32,681 bases of DNA from positions 1-32,681 of the IMG/VR virus record IMGVR_UViG_3300037541_000387; one strand, 5' to 3'. How positions within the stretch are numbered: the stretch's first letter is position 1; the number at the start of each line of letters is the position of its first letter. This document shows, in pieces, positions 1 to 8,242 of this stretch. The notes under the pieces were generated by a model. It did no database searches. It was not told where the DNA came from and saw nothing but the letters and a program-made list of their open reading frames with translations. The DNA comes from a virus. A program made the position numbers and the translations under genes.

Positions 1-33
1 CTCATCAATAGTTGCTTTTATATCGTTGCTCAT
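1..33 (-). CDS. Tail fibre, N-terminal end (continues at right edge)
   Basis: These are the first 11 codons of the tail-fibre gene whose body is at 30990-32681. The ATG is at 33-31 and its first two bases overlap the TGA stop of the 120-residue gene upstream (ATGA). Reading past base 1 into base 32681 keeps the same frame with no stop. The peptide MSNDIKATIDE joins NITGGGGGG and then the fibre domain. The fit shows that the two window edges are adjacent in the genome. Confidence 0.85.
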   Translation of the reverse strand, partial: MSNDIKATIDE

Positions 34-392
34 ACTATTCTTTTAGTTGTGTCGTCTATAATTTCAAACTGCCCAATTATAACTGTAGTTATCGCTCCAG
101 CAGGTGATTTTATTTGTATATCATATTTATATATATTTGGCTCAATAGCCATTTCACTAGCTGTTGCAGTTAATAAAGTTTTTCCATTTGTTGGATCACT
201 ATGAGTTGTCCAAGATTTAGCAAAAATAGCGGAACTATCATCAATGCTTTCATCATCTAAATTTTTAATAGTAAAAAACGCCGTATATCCAGTTAAATTG
301 AAAGGAGTACCGTCACTATATTCAATTGTAATAAGCCTAGATAAATTATCTCCTCTTATATGATTTAATTGACTTCCTGATAAATTGTTCAT
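30..392 (-). CDS. BppU-like baseplate/fibre attachment protein
   Basis: A 120-residue beta-rich protein. Its N-terminal half (RGDNLSRLITIEYSDGTPFN, then LTGYTAFFTIK) resembles the N-terminal domain of upper baseplate proteins of the BppU type. In that family the pattern of a short extended strand, 'G...dG.p.dLtG..v.f.ik' and a terminal G.f.i strand is typical. It lies between the holin-like genes and the tail fibre, consistent with a part that attaches fibres to the baseplate. Its stop overlaps the fibre start by one ATGA, so translation is probably coupled. The family call is by pattern only. Confidence 0.6.
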   Translation of the reverse strand: MNNLSGSQLNHIRGDNLSRLITIEYSDGTPFNLTGYTAFFTIKNLDDESIDDSSAIFAKSWTTHSDPTNGKTLLTATASEMAIEPNIYKYDIQIKSPAGAITTVIIGQFEIIDDTTKRIV

Positions 393-393
393 A

Positions 394-747
394 TTATATT
401 ACATTAAAAAATCTTAAAGCTATATCTATTGTTACCGCTCCAATCATAGCCCATAATAGCTTGGTAAAATTATCAAAGCTCCTTTTCATCATATCCACCT
501 GAGTAGTCAATGTATAGATTGTACCTTCATTGTCTTTATTCCCAAATAGTTTATCATCTAGGCTTTCTAAAGTCCTTTGTATAGTCTCAATCATACCTCT
601 CAACAGTGTTATGTCATTGTAATGTCCTCTAACTTGCATAGCTATATCTCTTAAAACTCTAACCACAATATTAACCTTTTCCTCAGTGGTGTGCTGACTA
701 GGATTGTCTATGATTGAGTCTAGCTTTTCAATATGCTCTGTCTTCAT
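394..747 (-). CDS. XhlA-like membrane protein, probable holin partner
   Basis: A 117-residue protein with a long amphipathic/coiled-coil N-terminal region (about residues 1-90). A single hydrophobic segment follows near the C terminus (LLWAMIGAVTIDIALRFF, about residues 96-114). This layout matches hemolysin XhlA-type proteins that work with holins in lysis. The next gene downstream (749-937 lies just upstream in transcription) is a small two-helix membrane protein, which supports a lysis pair. It could equally be a membrane-anchored tail component. No catalytic motif is visible. Confidence 0.5.
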   Translation of the reverse strand: MKTEHIEKLDSIIDNPSQHTTEEKVNIVVRVLRDIAMQVRGHYNDITLLRGMIETIQRTLESLDDKLFGNKDNEGTIYTLTTQVDMMKRSFDNFTKLLWAMIGAVTIDIALRFFNVI

Positions 748-748
748 A

Positions 749-937
749 CTACTTTATAAAGTCTTTAGCTGTAATTCGCCCATAAACTGCCACTGCAGAG
801 GTGATTAAGGTTATGATAGCTGTATCATCTACCCCACCACCTAATAGAGCTGATTGGACTAATTCTAAAGCCGATATAACTAAAGTGATTATACTAGCTA
901 TTATTGTTTTTGATTGGTACCATTTCTTGTTATTCAT
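749..937 (-). CDS. Small holin-like membrane protein
   Basis: A 62-residue protein with a basic N terminus (MNNKKWYQSK) and two hydrophobic segments (about residues 11-33 and 38-56) separated by a short GGGVDD turn. It ends in a charged tail (KDFIK). This is the usual shape of a class II holin, which forms lesions in the cytoplasmic membrane and lets endolysin out. It sits at the end of the tail genes beside an XhlA-like protein, yet the M23 endolysin is in a different transcription unit (28256-28966). The holin call rests on topology and position. Confidence 0.55.
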   Translation of the reverse strand: MNNKKWYQSKTIIASIITLVISALELVQSALLGGGVDDTAIITLITSAVAVYGRITAKDFIK

Positions 938-947
938 AGTGTTGTTG

Positions 948-2273
948 TTATATTCTATAAGTTATTTTATTGGTAACTCCCCTATTTGCCCCCAATCCAA
1001 AATTAGCAGCATCAAATCTAGCCGTATTAAGAGTTGTGCTAATAAAATGGATACAACTAATTCCCACATTATCTACTGCCCCACCACCAAATCTTTGATT
1101 ATTTCCAGCAGGTGTTGCACCAAAAGGAATTGTTGCTCTTAATTCTGTACTAGCAGTCCCACCTGTAGTCCCCAAAGCAAATAGTTCTAAACTTAAATTA
1201 TCCGAAATAATTTTATACGCCGAAGTAGTTGTCGTAACTGAAGTCCAAGTCATAGACCCACTAGCTGAATATGTTGGAGTATAAGTAAGCCACCTCGTCT
1301 CATAAATAGGCTCTTGTATAAGATTAGCATTGGTAAAGGCAGGTACAGACCAGTTAAATGAAGCTGTAGCAGATAGGGTAGCAGCAAATCTTCCTATGTT
1401 GACATAATTATCTCCAGCAGCTGCATTAGTTATGGTAGATATTCTAGCATACTTCTCATTGGTGGTCGTGACTGAAAAATCTGAGTATAGTTTGGCATAG
1501 GGGATACGAGCATATCCTAAGGTTATACCATCTGTAGCATTGTATCCAATATAAGCAAAATAGTCTATTTCTCTAGTAGCTAACTCAGCACTTCCAGAAG
1601 CAAACCAGTTAGTCCCAGCATTAGCAGCAATAGATAGTGATGATGTTATCCACCTTAGGTTATTCCCAATCCATATCCCAACAGGGTTTGTTGTGGTTGG
1701 GGCTACTAATGATGTAGGGCTTGTACTTATAGCTACAGTTAAATTGTTTGAGGCTACAGTTGCTCTTATATATCCATTTATAAGCCCTTGATTTCTCGCT
1801 CCGGTGGGTGCTACAAACACAGACCTTCTTGTGTCTGTAATATTAGCATTGGTAATTGTAGTCACAGATATTCCAACAGCTATTTCAGCTAATTTATAGT
1901 GAGAAGCTGGTGTTGCGGGTACGGCTGGTGATCCTGATGGAGTTCCAGCTACAGCTACAATACTTGCAACCTGTGTAGATGCATCTACTTTTAGACAGAT
2001 TATATCTATTCTTGCCTGTACTCCAGAAGCTCCAATAGTTACAGTTTCATTGGCGTCTGAATAAAACTCATACATTACATTGGCATTGCTACCTGATCCA
2101 TAAAAATACCCAGTCCCAGGAGCTACTACCACACTCATCCCAGGAGTACCTGATTGGGTGACTTTCATTCCATCAAAAGCTACACCTTTGTTTATAATAA
2201 AATTTCTATTAGTACGAGATAAATCCTCTGCTGAAGTTGTATATGTATCTCTGTAGCTTACATCTATTGCCAT
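948..2273 (-). CDS. Tail fibre / receptor-binding protein
   Basis: A 441-residue protein rich in Ala, Thr, Ser and Asn with short beta-type repeats, as in trimeric fibres. The first 150 residues look like a baseplate-proximal domain seen in siphovirus fibres: a 'V..GtGYFYGSG' turn, then 'QARIDIICLKVD'. The remainder lacks any enzyme motif. It follows a small coiled-coil tail protein in the tail cluster. The start ATGGCA has no ribosome-binding sequence and lies 31 bases downstream of a copy of the dispersed 15-bp repeat. Receptor binding is inferred from position and composition. Confidence 0.7.
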   Translation of the reverse strand: MAIDVSYRDTYTTSAEDLSRTNRNFIINKGVAFDGMKVTQSGTPGMSVVVAPGTGYFYGSGSNANVMYEFYSDANETVTIGASGVQARIDIICLKVDASTQVASIVAVAGTPSGSPAVPATPASHYKLAEIAVGISVTTITNANITDTRRSVFVAPTGARNQGLINGYIRATVASNNLTVAISTSPTSLVAPTTTNPVGIWIGNNLRWITSSLSIAANAGTNWFASGSAELATREIDYFAYIGYNATDGITLGYARIPYAKLYSDFSVTTTNEKYARISTITNAAAGDNYVNIGRFAATLSATASFNWSVPAFTNANLIQEPIYETRWLTYTPTYSASGSMTWTSVTTTTSAYKIISDNLSLELFALGTTGGTASTELRATIPFGATPAGNNQRFGGGAVDNVGISCIHFISTTLNTARFDAANFGLGANRGVTNKITYRI

Positions 2274-2304
2274 ATATCTATATTATTACTTAATAGATAT
2301 AGTT

Positions 2305-2319
2305 TACCATCTGTTGCCT
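2305..2319 (-). repeat. Dispersed 15-bp repeat, copy a
   Basis: Minus-strand sequence AGGCAACAGATGGTA, identical in six places. Its AG is part of the TAG stop of the upstream coiled-coil gene. It sits 31 bases before the ATG of the 441-residue fibre. Confidence 0.9.
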
Positions 2320-2758
2320 ACCAGGTTGTCAAATCTACTCTTCTCCAAGTGTTAGTTGCTATACATATATACAAATGAGTGGTATTAGCTGCTATTTCAC
2401 CAGTTGTTCCACTTGATGTAGTAGTTGCGGGAACTGATACAAAAACTATTTGTTGAGCCTGTAAAGCTGTTAAAAAAGGAATATTTATAACATTTGTCCA
2501 ACTATCCCAAGTTATATCCATTTGAGCAGTTATATCTCCACTAGGATTATTTGTATATAATCTAATAAGATCTTTTCTTATTTCTATTCCAGAAGCATTA
2601 GGCCCTAAAACAGGTTCTCCTACTGATACATTATCACCAGCTACATTAGCTCCCGTATTTGTAGCAATAGTCCTTTGCTGTCTTTCTAAATCACTTACTC
2701 TTTGCTGTAAGTCTTTTATTGTTTGGATTAAATCTTGTTCTTGTATACTTGTGCTCAT
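2318..2758 (-). CDS. Small tail protein with N-terminal coiled coil
   Basis: A 146-residue protein. Residues 1-35 form a heptad pattern (LIQTIKDLQQRVSDLERQQR), then a Gly/Asn/Ser-rich linker, then a beta-type C-terminal domain containing AANTTHLYICIATNTWRRV. That last pattern is a short module often found near fibre attachment sites. It lies between the Tal-like protein and the large fibre, so a connector or trimerising role in the fibre is plausible. It ends at a TAG that is shared with repeat copy a. The specific family is not recognised. Confidence 0.55.
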   Translation of the reverse strand: MSTSIQEQDLIQTIKDLQQRVSDLERQQRTIATNTGANVAGDNVSVGEPVLGPNASGIEIRKDLIRLYTNNPSGDITAQMDITWDSWTNVINIPFLTALQAQQIVFVSVPATTTSSGTTGEIAANTTHLYICIATNTWRRVDLTTW

Positions 2759-2763
2759 ATATT

Positions 2764-3804
2764 TTATATTATAGGTGATATTGTTAACTTTATGCTTTCC
2801 TCTCCTGCATTTGAAACTCTAACATCTATGCCATATATTCTCATAGTGGTATTTATATCTACATAACCATATTTTATTCTAATTGGCACTATATCCCCTA
2901 CATCGTACTTACCAAAATCATTATAGGCATTATTAAGAGTTATATCATAAATTGGTTGTTCTGTCTTGTGGACTCTAATATATTCATCTGCCTTCTGGTC
3001 TAATGTAGCTTGCTCTGTTACCGATTTGTCTTGCTTTCTACCTTCTAATAATCCTACTGCATTAATTAAAACATTGTCAGTTTGTGTAGATGTAAGCCTT
3101 GCATCTCCTAACCCTTGTCCTTCTACCACTATGCTGTTAAACATATCTGATAAAGTCCTTTTTCTGCTCCAAGATTGTATATTATTTTTTAACCCCTCAC
3201 CATATTCTAATCTAAAATCTGTGATTGTAGATCCTCTCTTAGCATATACATTAAATACACCTAAAGTATTTATTTTTATACTAGGAGTTATAAGAAAGTC
3301 AAACCCATTGATTACCTCTGTTAATTGGATAATCTTTTCACCTATACTCTCATCAAAATACTGTCTATCTCTATTCTGAGTAGTCTCTATTGTCCCCTGT
3401 GTCAGCCCTAAATTACCACCTGTAAGCCCTTGTGTAGTGTTAATCAACCCCCAAGCTATAGTCCCTGCATCTGTAGCGGTATACGTGTTAGAAGTATACC
3501 GTTTTTCACTTAATATATGGAATATCTCTGTGCATTGTATAGTCACATCCCCATCATCACTAGCACCCTCTTGTATTTCCCATACTACCCCCGCCCATAT
3601 TAAAACATTTTCTCTATATATAAGCAGTCTTGTCACCCCAAGGTATATATCAAATCGTTGTAACCTTTCAACTGTGATAGGTACAGTAAAACTAGCCTTA
3701 CCTGCTCGGTTAAGCTGATAAGAATATTGTCTATTCATCACCTCTGGGAAGATTTCTTTCTGCCCAGTTCTATAATCCCATAAGATATATTTATATTCCG
3801 ACAT
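2764..3804 (-). CDS. Tail-associated (Tal-like) minor tail protein
   Basis: A 346-residue protein starting MSEYKYILWDYRTGQKEIFP and followed by beta-rich sequence. The pattern RLLIYRENVLIWAGVVWEIQ near residues 55-75 and IRIKYGYVDINTTMRIYGIDV near the C terminus fits the siphovirus ReqiPepy6 Gp37-like/tail-associated family. These proteins form the baseplate hub under Dit. The order tape measure, Dit, this protein, fibres is the standard siphovirus order. It overlaps the Dit gene by 14 bases. There is no attached lytic domain, unlike many Tal proteins. Confidence 0.65.
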   Translation of the reverse strand: MSEYKYILWDYRTGQKEIFPEVMNRQYSYQLNRAGKASFTVPITVERLQRFDIYLGVTRLLIYRENVLIWAGVVWEIQEGASDDGDVTIQCTEIFHILSEKRYTSNTYTATDAGTIAWGLINTTQGLTGGNLGLTQGTIETTQNRDRQYFDESIGEKIIQLTEVINGFDFLITPSIKINTLGVFNVYAKRGSTITDFRLEYGEGLKNNIQSWSRKRTLSDMFNSIVVEGQGLGDARLTSTQTDNVLINAVGLLEGRKQDKSVTEQATLDQKADEYIRVHKTEQPIYDITLNNAYNDFGKYDVGDIVPIRIKYGYVDINTTMRIYGIDVRVSNAGEESIKLTISPII

Positions 3805-4624
3805 AAGTGTTATACCAAGTTATTATTGCCTTAGTGTCTGAAGTAGCTCCACTATCTACATATAATGCAAGATTGTTATTTCCAGGAGCTAAAGTAATAA
3901 AGTTAGAGTCAGATGTTACAAATTGATAAATAGATACACCTTGCTGAGTGACTGTTTGTGTAGATCCAAACACTTCTATAATTTGCGCAGCGGTTAAAGT
4001 TAATCCGTCCACCTTAAAGATATCCCCAGTTGTTTGATTAAGAATAGTAAACCCTTCACCAGGGCCTATAATCTGTATATCTACTGTAGCATATCCATTC
4101 CCAGCATTGGCTAAAGTTCCTGACCCTGATACAGTTCCTAGTAAGACAGGCAATGTCCAAGGCAAAACTGCCCCTGTCGGCACTCCTGCTTGTTCAAGAG
4201 TAATAGAGTTTAAGTTTCCATTAGTAATCGTTCCAGAAGGCACATATATTGAGAAACCTATAGTCTGATATGCTCCTGTCCTCTCACCTTCATTGACACC
4301 AGTTCTAAGATATCCCTCAAAAGTATAAACTTGACTATCCTCAGTGGTATAAGCAAAACTTACTATCTGATTAGTGTTTGGATATATAGCTTTTAATAAA
4401 GCCTGTCTTTTGATATAAAAGTCATCTATATCTGTACCTCTGACCGCTATATCTATGCTTATCACCTTACTATGAGTGTAATTGGATACAAACCCTGCCT
4501 TATTGCTTTGAGGTATGTTATATGAGGCAAATTCAAGCCCACTAATTAGAAGCCCCTCTATATTGGCTAAATGATACTGACCTCCTATTGTAGCTGTAAT
4601 TCCATTAAATGCTAAAGTTTCCAT
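3791..4624 (-). CDS. Distal tail protein (Dit)
   Basis: A 277-residue protein directly after the tape measure gene, with only one base between them. The N-terminal part (about residues 1-125) has the beta-sandwich signature of Dit proteins: an early 'l.g......Y.I......', then VRGTDIDDFYIKRQALLKAIYP, then TFEGYLRTGV. A galectin-like beta domain with alternating Gly and Thr follows to the C terminus. Dit forms the hexameric ring that starts the tail tube and carries the baseplate. Position and pattern agree; no search was run. Confidence 0.65.
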   Translation of the reverse strand: METLAFNGITATIGGQYHLANIEGLLISGLEFASYNIPQSNKAGFVSNYTHSKVISIDIAVRGTDIDDFYIKRQALLKAIYPNTNQIVSFAYTTEDSQVYTFEGYLRTGVNEGERTGAYQTIGFSIYVPSGTITNGNLNSITLEQAGVPTGAVLPWTLPVLLGTVSGSGTLANAGNGYATVDIQIIGPGEGFTILNQTTGDIFKVDGLTLTAAQIIEVFGSTQTVTQQGVSIYQFVTSDSNFITLAPGNNNLALYVDSGATSDTKAIITWYNTYVGI

Positions 4625-4625
4625 A

Positions 4626-6248
4626 TTATGATAATCTTAATTTTTGTGCCATATAAGAAGCCCCTAATTCCCAGTCTACTCCACTCTTAATATTCATAGT
4701 CTCAATGGTAATACCACCACCCCCAGCTGTCATCTTTCGGCTTTCTTCATTAGTAAACACATCAGTCCCTTTAGGTAGATTGACAAGTTCTGGGCCTCTC
4801 TCACCTACTACAGCTAATCCTCCAGAGAAGTTTCTAACACCATCAGCAAATCCTGGTATTTTGCCTTTCAAAAAGTTTCCTAATCCAGGTATATTTCCTA
4901 ACCCTTTCATTTTGTCCATTATATCTGTTAATGCTTTGGGCATTCTAATATTTCCTAATGCTTGGATAAGTCCAAATACAGAGTCTTTTAATTGATTAAA
5001 TCTATCTTTTACCCATTGTATTTTATTTCCTAAAAATGTCCCCTCAGCAGTAAGTGAACTCCAGTTTCTCCATAGAGTGTACCCTATAGCAATTAAGGCG
5101 GCTATTGCAATAACAATCCAACCTATTGGACTTGTGATAAAAGCCAAGACAGCTGCAAATCCACCTGTTAAAGCTGTAGATATTGCAATCATTGTGTTAT
5201 ATGCCAACAAAGCTCCTCTAACAATACTTAAACTAATTACAAAAGATCCAAGTGTCACCATTACTACTTCAATAGCTATTTTATGTTGATTGTACCAACT
5301 AATTAAATTTTCAATAGTTGTTCTTAAATTGTTTATAGCCGTAACAATATTGTTATTTATATCCTGACCTACTTTTGCCCAATTTATTGCTCCAAGTCTT
5401 TCATTAAGATAATTAACACCTTTCTGTACAAGAGATAATAAGCTACCCTCTACAATAGTTCCATCTTCAGCAAGCCCTACTAACCCTGCAGCCATATTGC
5501 TTATATTGTCCATCAAAGTTGAGAATGTACCATTTAGAGTTTGTGCTCCTTTATCCATCCCCTTGTAGAATAATCCTCCTTCACTGGTGGCAGTTTTAAA
5601 AGCATCAGCTACCATTTCCGTGGTTATCTTTCCTTCTTCCATCTCTTTCTTAAGAGTTTTCATAGATTTCCCAGTCTTTTCAGATATAATCTGCAATGGG
5701 TTAAATCCCTGATTGATCATCTGAAGCAAATCCTGCCCCATTAATCTTCCTGTAGATTGTACCTGTGAAAAAGCTAATGTTAATCCTTGCAATTTTTCTT
5801 TATTTCCCAAAGATATATCTCCAAGCATTTTAAGATTTTTTTGACTATCTTCTACAGATATTCCAAAAGATAACATTGTTTGAGTAGCTTTAGCTAAATC
5901 TCTAGTTTCAAATGGAGTAGTAGCACCCATCTTTTTAAGATCCATAAATACTTTACGACCTTTTTCTGCACTCCCTGTAAGAGTTTCAAAACTAGCAGAT
6001 AATGATTGTAATTCTCCAGCTGTTTTAATTCCAAAAGTAGCAAATCCAACTCCAGCTACTCCTATTATTTTACTAGCATTAAGAGCCGCAGTCCCTATCC
6101 TAGCAAAAACTGCCCCTATTCTTTTTCCAGCATTATTAAGTCCACCAGTAAACCCTTCTACTTTATTTTGTGCCTGTTGCAAACCTTTATTAAGACCTGA
6201 GAAGTCTCCATCAAATTGTGCTACTACTGCTCCTGCTGATAATGCCAT
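4626..6248 (-). CDS. Tape measure protein
   Basis: A 540-residue protein. The N-terminal half has the conserved tape-measure domain: SLSASFETLTGSAEKGRKVF near residues 83-102, then TTPFETRDLAKATQTMLSFG, then GQDLLQMINQGFNPLQ. Hydrophobic segments follow at about residues 325-400, and a Gly-rich C-terminal part contains AVVGERGPELV. The length predicts a tail of about 80 nm at 1.5 angstrom per residue, which is on the short side. It follows the frameshifted chaperone pair as in other siphoviruses. The ATG lies 27 bases after repeat copy b. Confidence 0.85.
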   Translation of the reverse strand: MALSAGAVVAQFDGDFSGLNKGLQQAQNKVEGFTGGLNNAGKRIGAVFARIGTAALNASKIIGVAGVGFATFGIKTAGELQSLSASFETLTGSAEKGRKVFMDLKKMGATTPFETRDLAKATQTMLSFGISVEDSQKNLKMLGDISLGNKEKLQGLTLAFSQVQSTGRLMGQDLLQMINQGFNPLQIISEKTGKSMKTLKKEMEEGKITTEMVADAFKTATSEGGLFYKGMDKGAQTLNGTFSTLMDNISNMAAGLVGLAEDGTIVEGSLLSLVQKGVNYLNERLGAINWAKVGQDINNNIVTAINNLRTTIENLISWYNQHKIAIEVVMVTLGSFVISLSIVRGALLAYNTMIAISTALTGGFAAVLAFITSPIGWIVIAIAALIAIGYTLWRNWSSLTAEGTFLGNKIQWVKDRFNQLKDSVFGLIQALGNIRMPKALTDIMDKMKGLGNIPGLGNFLKGKIPGFADGVRNFSGGLAVVGERGPELVNLPKGTDVFTNEESRKMTAGGGGITIETMNIKSGVDWELGASYMAQKLRLS

Positions 6249-6275
6249 ATATATGTTAATTTATTACTTATATCT

Positions 6276-6290
6276 TACCATCTGTTGCCT
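6276..6290 (-). repeat. Dispersed 15-bp repeat, copy b
   Basis: AGGCAACAGATGGTA on the minus strand. Its first two bases are inside the TAG stop of the chaperone T frame. The copy lies 27 bases before the tape measure ATG. Confidence 0.9.
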
Positions 6291-6938
6291 ATCTACTCCC
6301 TAGCAGTCCTTTCAATCTATCCAAATTCTTTTCTATATCTTGCGGTTTTGCCTGTTTATTTTCTAGCTTCATCTTGATCCTCTTAAACTCATTAGGTAGC
6401 TTCCTAGCCTCACTTGCCTTTATGTGTGGATTAGTTGCAATAGCTAATAATATCTCATATTTAGAGATTTCATCTACCGCTTTAATCTTTTGTCTTTTCT
6501 GAGTTTGTTTATAAAAAAACAATGCCTCTGGGATAGTCAGTTGCATTGTCTCTTGTTTTGAATACGAATAGTTATGAGCCATAAACTCATAGGTAAAAGT
6601 CATCAAGCTAGGAGGATATTCCTCTACTTCTGGCTCTGAAACTTTTGGCTGATTTTGGTAAATAAACCCAGCAGTTCTTGCACTCCGTTAGCTTCTAAGA
6701 TTTCATCCACTAACTTAGTCAACTCTACAAGGTTCATCTCTTTGATTTGCTCTTCTGTGTAAGTTTTTCCACTTAGGATAACTAATACAGGGATAGCCTT
6801 TTCAAGATTACCTAGAATTGTAGCCATAGTTGACTGTGCTACATTCTCTGGATCTATTTGTGAAGATAACTCAAGAATTGGTTGTAATTCCTGAGTTAAA
6901 TCTAATACTTGTGATATTGTTAATGCTTTAATTGCCAT
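6289..6938 (-). CDS. Tail assembly chaperone GT, made by -1 frameshift
   Basis: The G frame (6938-6624) contains a canonical X-XXY-YYZ slippery heptamer, G GGT TTA, at 6669-6663. The -1 frame is open from 16 bases before it (after a TAA) through to TAG at 6289. Shifting there gives 92 residues of G followed by 124 residues of T, 216 in all. The T part continues with PPSLMTFTYEF and ends RLKGLLGSR. Siphoviruses make G and G-T in a fixed ratio to coat the tape measure. The T frame also has a TTG (6606), but no start context supports it as a separate gene. T-frame identity is inferred from position, size and the site. Confidence 0.8.
6624..6938 (-). CDS. Tail assembly chaperone G
   Basis: A 104-residue, mostly helical protein (MAIKALTISQVLDLTQELQP...) located between the tail tube and the tape measure genes. 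That is the standard position of the lambda G-type chaperone that binds the tape measure before tube polymerisation. It terminates at a TAG 13 codons after the slippery heptamer, so most ribosomes should release this short product. The start ATGGCA has no Shine-Dalgarno sequence. Confidence 0.8.
   Translation of the reverse strand: MAIKALTISQVLDLTQELQPILELSSQIDPENVAQSTMATILGNLEKAIPVLVILSGKTYTEEQIKEMNLVELTKLVDEILEANGVQELLGLFTKISQKFQSQK
6663..6669 (-). promoter_or_regulatory. -1 ribosomal frameshift site GGGTTTA
   Basis: In the G frame the bases read G GGT TTA. After a one-base slip both codons re-pair as GGG TTT, so the first two positions of each are preserved. This is a classical -1 heptamer. 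The codon start at 6668 is in the frame that begins at 6938. It is the only X-XXY-YYZ match I found in the overlap. Confidence 0.8.
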
Positions 6939-6947
6939 AATTTATGA

Positions 6948-7445
6948 TTAAGCTGGTGTTCCGATATATCCTAGTATACCATCTGTATTTGTAGCGTCAA
7001 TAAGAGCCATAAATTCTACTTCTATTTGACTTCTGTCATTTGACCAAGAAACTTCAATTGTCTCAGAAGATACAACTGCTTTGTGTAAAGTTATATCTGA
7101 ACTTAGATCACTTCCTTTAATAACAGGGTGGACAACTAATTTTTTAGCTAATGCTCTGGTTGAAGCTCCTACAGTCTCTCCAATCTTTAATTTCCCTCCA
7201 GCTGTATCTGCAGTTTGTATTATGTTTTGTAATACTGAGAAGCTATATTCTGACATAGGAACTGTAACTTTTAATTGTCGTCCTACCTCAATCATATCAA
7301 AAGGAGTTTCTACTCCATAAGTATCAGATGATTGCATAACTCTCTGAGTTATAACCTCTAATCTTACTTCTCCTTCGGTCTCACCTAAAGATGTTCCTCC
7401 CCAAGTGACTGTAGCGTATCCAACATTGATGTCTTGTAATGCCAT
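6948..7445 (-). CDS. Major tail tube protein
   Basis: A 165-residue protein that looks like a siphovirus tail tube subunit. It starts MALQDINVGYATVTWGGTSL, has alternating beta strands (GGTSLGETEGEVRLEV; RQLKVTVPMSEYSF) and ends with a polar tail. It lies between the tail terminator and chaperone G, the expected place. Tube proteins are made in large amounts. The gene has its own upstream copy of the 15-bp repeat, 29 bases before the ATG. Confidence 0.8.
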   Translation of the reverse strand: MALQDINVGYATVTWGGTSLGETEGEVRLEVITQRVMQSSDTYGVETPFDMIEVGRQLKVTVPMSEYSFSVLQNIIQTADTAGGKLKIGETVGASTRALAKKLVVHPVIKGSDLSSDITLHKAVVSSETIEVSWSNDRSQIEVEFMALIDATNTDGILGYIGTPA

Positions 7446-7474
7446 ATTCGTATAAATTAATTATATTCTTATAT

Positions 7475-7489
7475 TACCATCTGTTGCCT
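7475..7489 (-). repeat. Dispersed 15-bp repeat, copy c
   Basis: AGGCAACAGATGGTA on the minus strand. Its AG is part of the TAG stop of the tail terminator gene. The copy lies 29 bases before the tail tube ATG. Confidence 0.9.
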
Positions 7490-7865
7490 AATTTTTTATT
7501 TCAAGCACATAATTCCCTGTAAACACTGCTCGACCCGTTTCATCTTCCCCTATATCTGTAGGCTCTTGCAAGGCAAATACAGTATAAATTTCAGTCCCTC
7601 CCATTGTCTGAGCATATAATTGATGTAGGCTATCATATATCTCATAAGATAACTGTTGAGCAGTTTCATAATTAGTATTTCTAACTACAATTTGTATAGT
7701 AGGTTTTATTATGTCTAAATATGTAGTAGGCTCTACACCCCCTGACTGAAATATACCAACACAATTATCTACATTGGCAGGTAAAGTTCCTATAAATAAA
7801 TCTGTCCCTAATGTAAGACTTGTATTGCTGTTTATGTAATTGGCTATATCTGTAAGTAATGTCAT
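7488..7865 (-). CDS. Tail terminator protein
   Basis: A 125-residue protein. It resembles the 'minor capsid protein from bacteriophage' family that caps the tail tube: helical start (LLTDIANYINSNTSL), then GTLPANVDNCVGIFQSGGVE, then ETAQQLSYEIYDSLHQL. The sequence NVDNCVGIFQSGG followed by a helix with QQLSYEIYD is typical. It overlaps the preceding tail-completion gene by an ATGA, suggesting coupled translation. It ends at a TAG shared with repeat copy c. Confidence 0.7.
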   Translation of the reverse strand: MTLLTDIANYINSNTSLTLGTDLFIGTLPANVDNCVGIFQSGGVEPTTYLDIIKPTIQIVVRNTNYETAQQLSYEIYDSLHQLYAQTMGGTEIYTVFALQEPTDIGEDETGRAVFTGNYVLEIKN

Positions 7866-8242
7866 AGTTTTTTCTTTAATTCACTTGCTAAGACTTGTCG
7901 AGCCACTCTATTCCAAGTGCTGATATTCTCTTTTAATGGATTTTCTAAGTATTTACTTTTCCTACCATTGCTCCAATTTCTAACTACTCGGCTTCCATCT
8001 CTTCTCATACCCTCGTGCTGATACATTGCATACTTTGTATTATATCCTGTAATCCAATACTGCCCTTCTCGTCTAAAAAACCCTGATTGAGATAATCTCC
8101 CACTAGCAAAAGGCACAACAAACCTAGACAATCTAAGCAATTCACCAGCACATATTCTACCCCATTCATCCATAGGATTTATAGTCTGAAGCTTTTTTAA
8201 GTTTTTGCTTAATGTATTTTTTTTAATTTTAATACTAGACAT
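7862..8242 (-). CDS. Tail completion protein (gp10-like minor capsid protein)
   Basis: A 126-residue basic protein. It has a conserved-looking core from RFVVPFASGRLSQSG to GYNTKYAMYQHEGM, characteristic of HK97 gp10/minor capsid family proteins at the head-tail joint. In that family 'vP.dtG.Lr.S' and 'YA.yqHeG' are the usual landmarks. The gene overlaps the stopper gene by 8 bases and the tail terminator gene by 4. It is part of the four-gene connector set (8554 to 7488). Confidence 0.75.
   Translation of the reverse strand: MSSIKIKKNTLSKNLKKLQTINPMDEWGRICAGELLRLSRFVVPFASGRLSQSGFFRREGQYWITGYNTKYAMYQHEGMRRDGSRVVRNWSNGRKSKYLENPLKENISTWNRVARQVLASELKKKL

Noticed and set aside
801-1142. A 113-codon plus-strand frame, and similar plus-strand frames over the tail and head genes
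   Set aside because: These lie opposite well-supported genes with conserved structural proteins and have low-complexity Ser/Cys-rich content.
6289-6606. An independent gene starting at TTG 6606
   Set aside because: The slippery heptamer and the open -1 frame explain the T part as a frameshift product.
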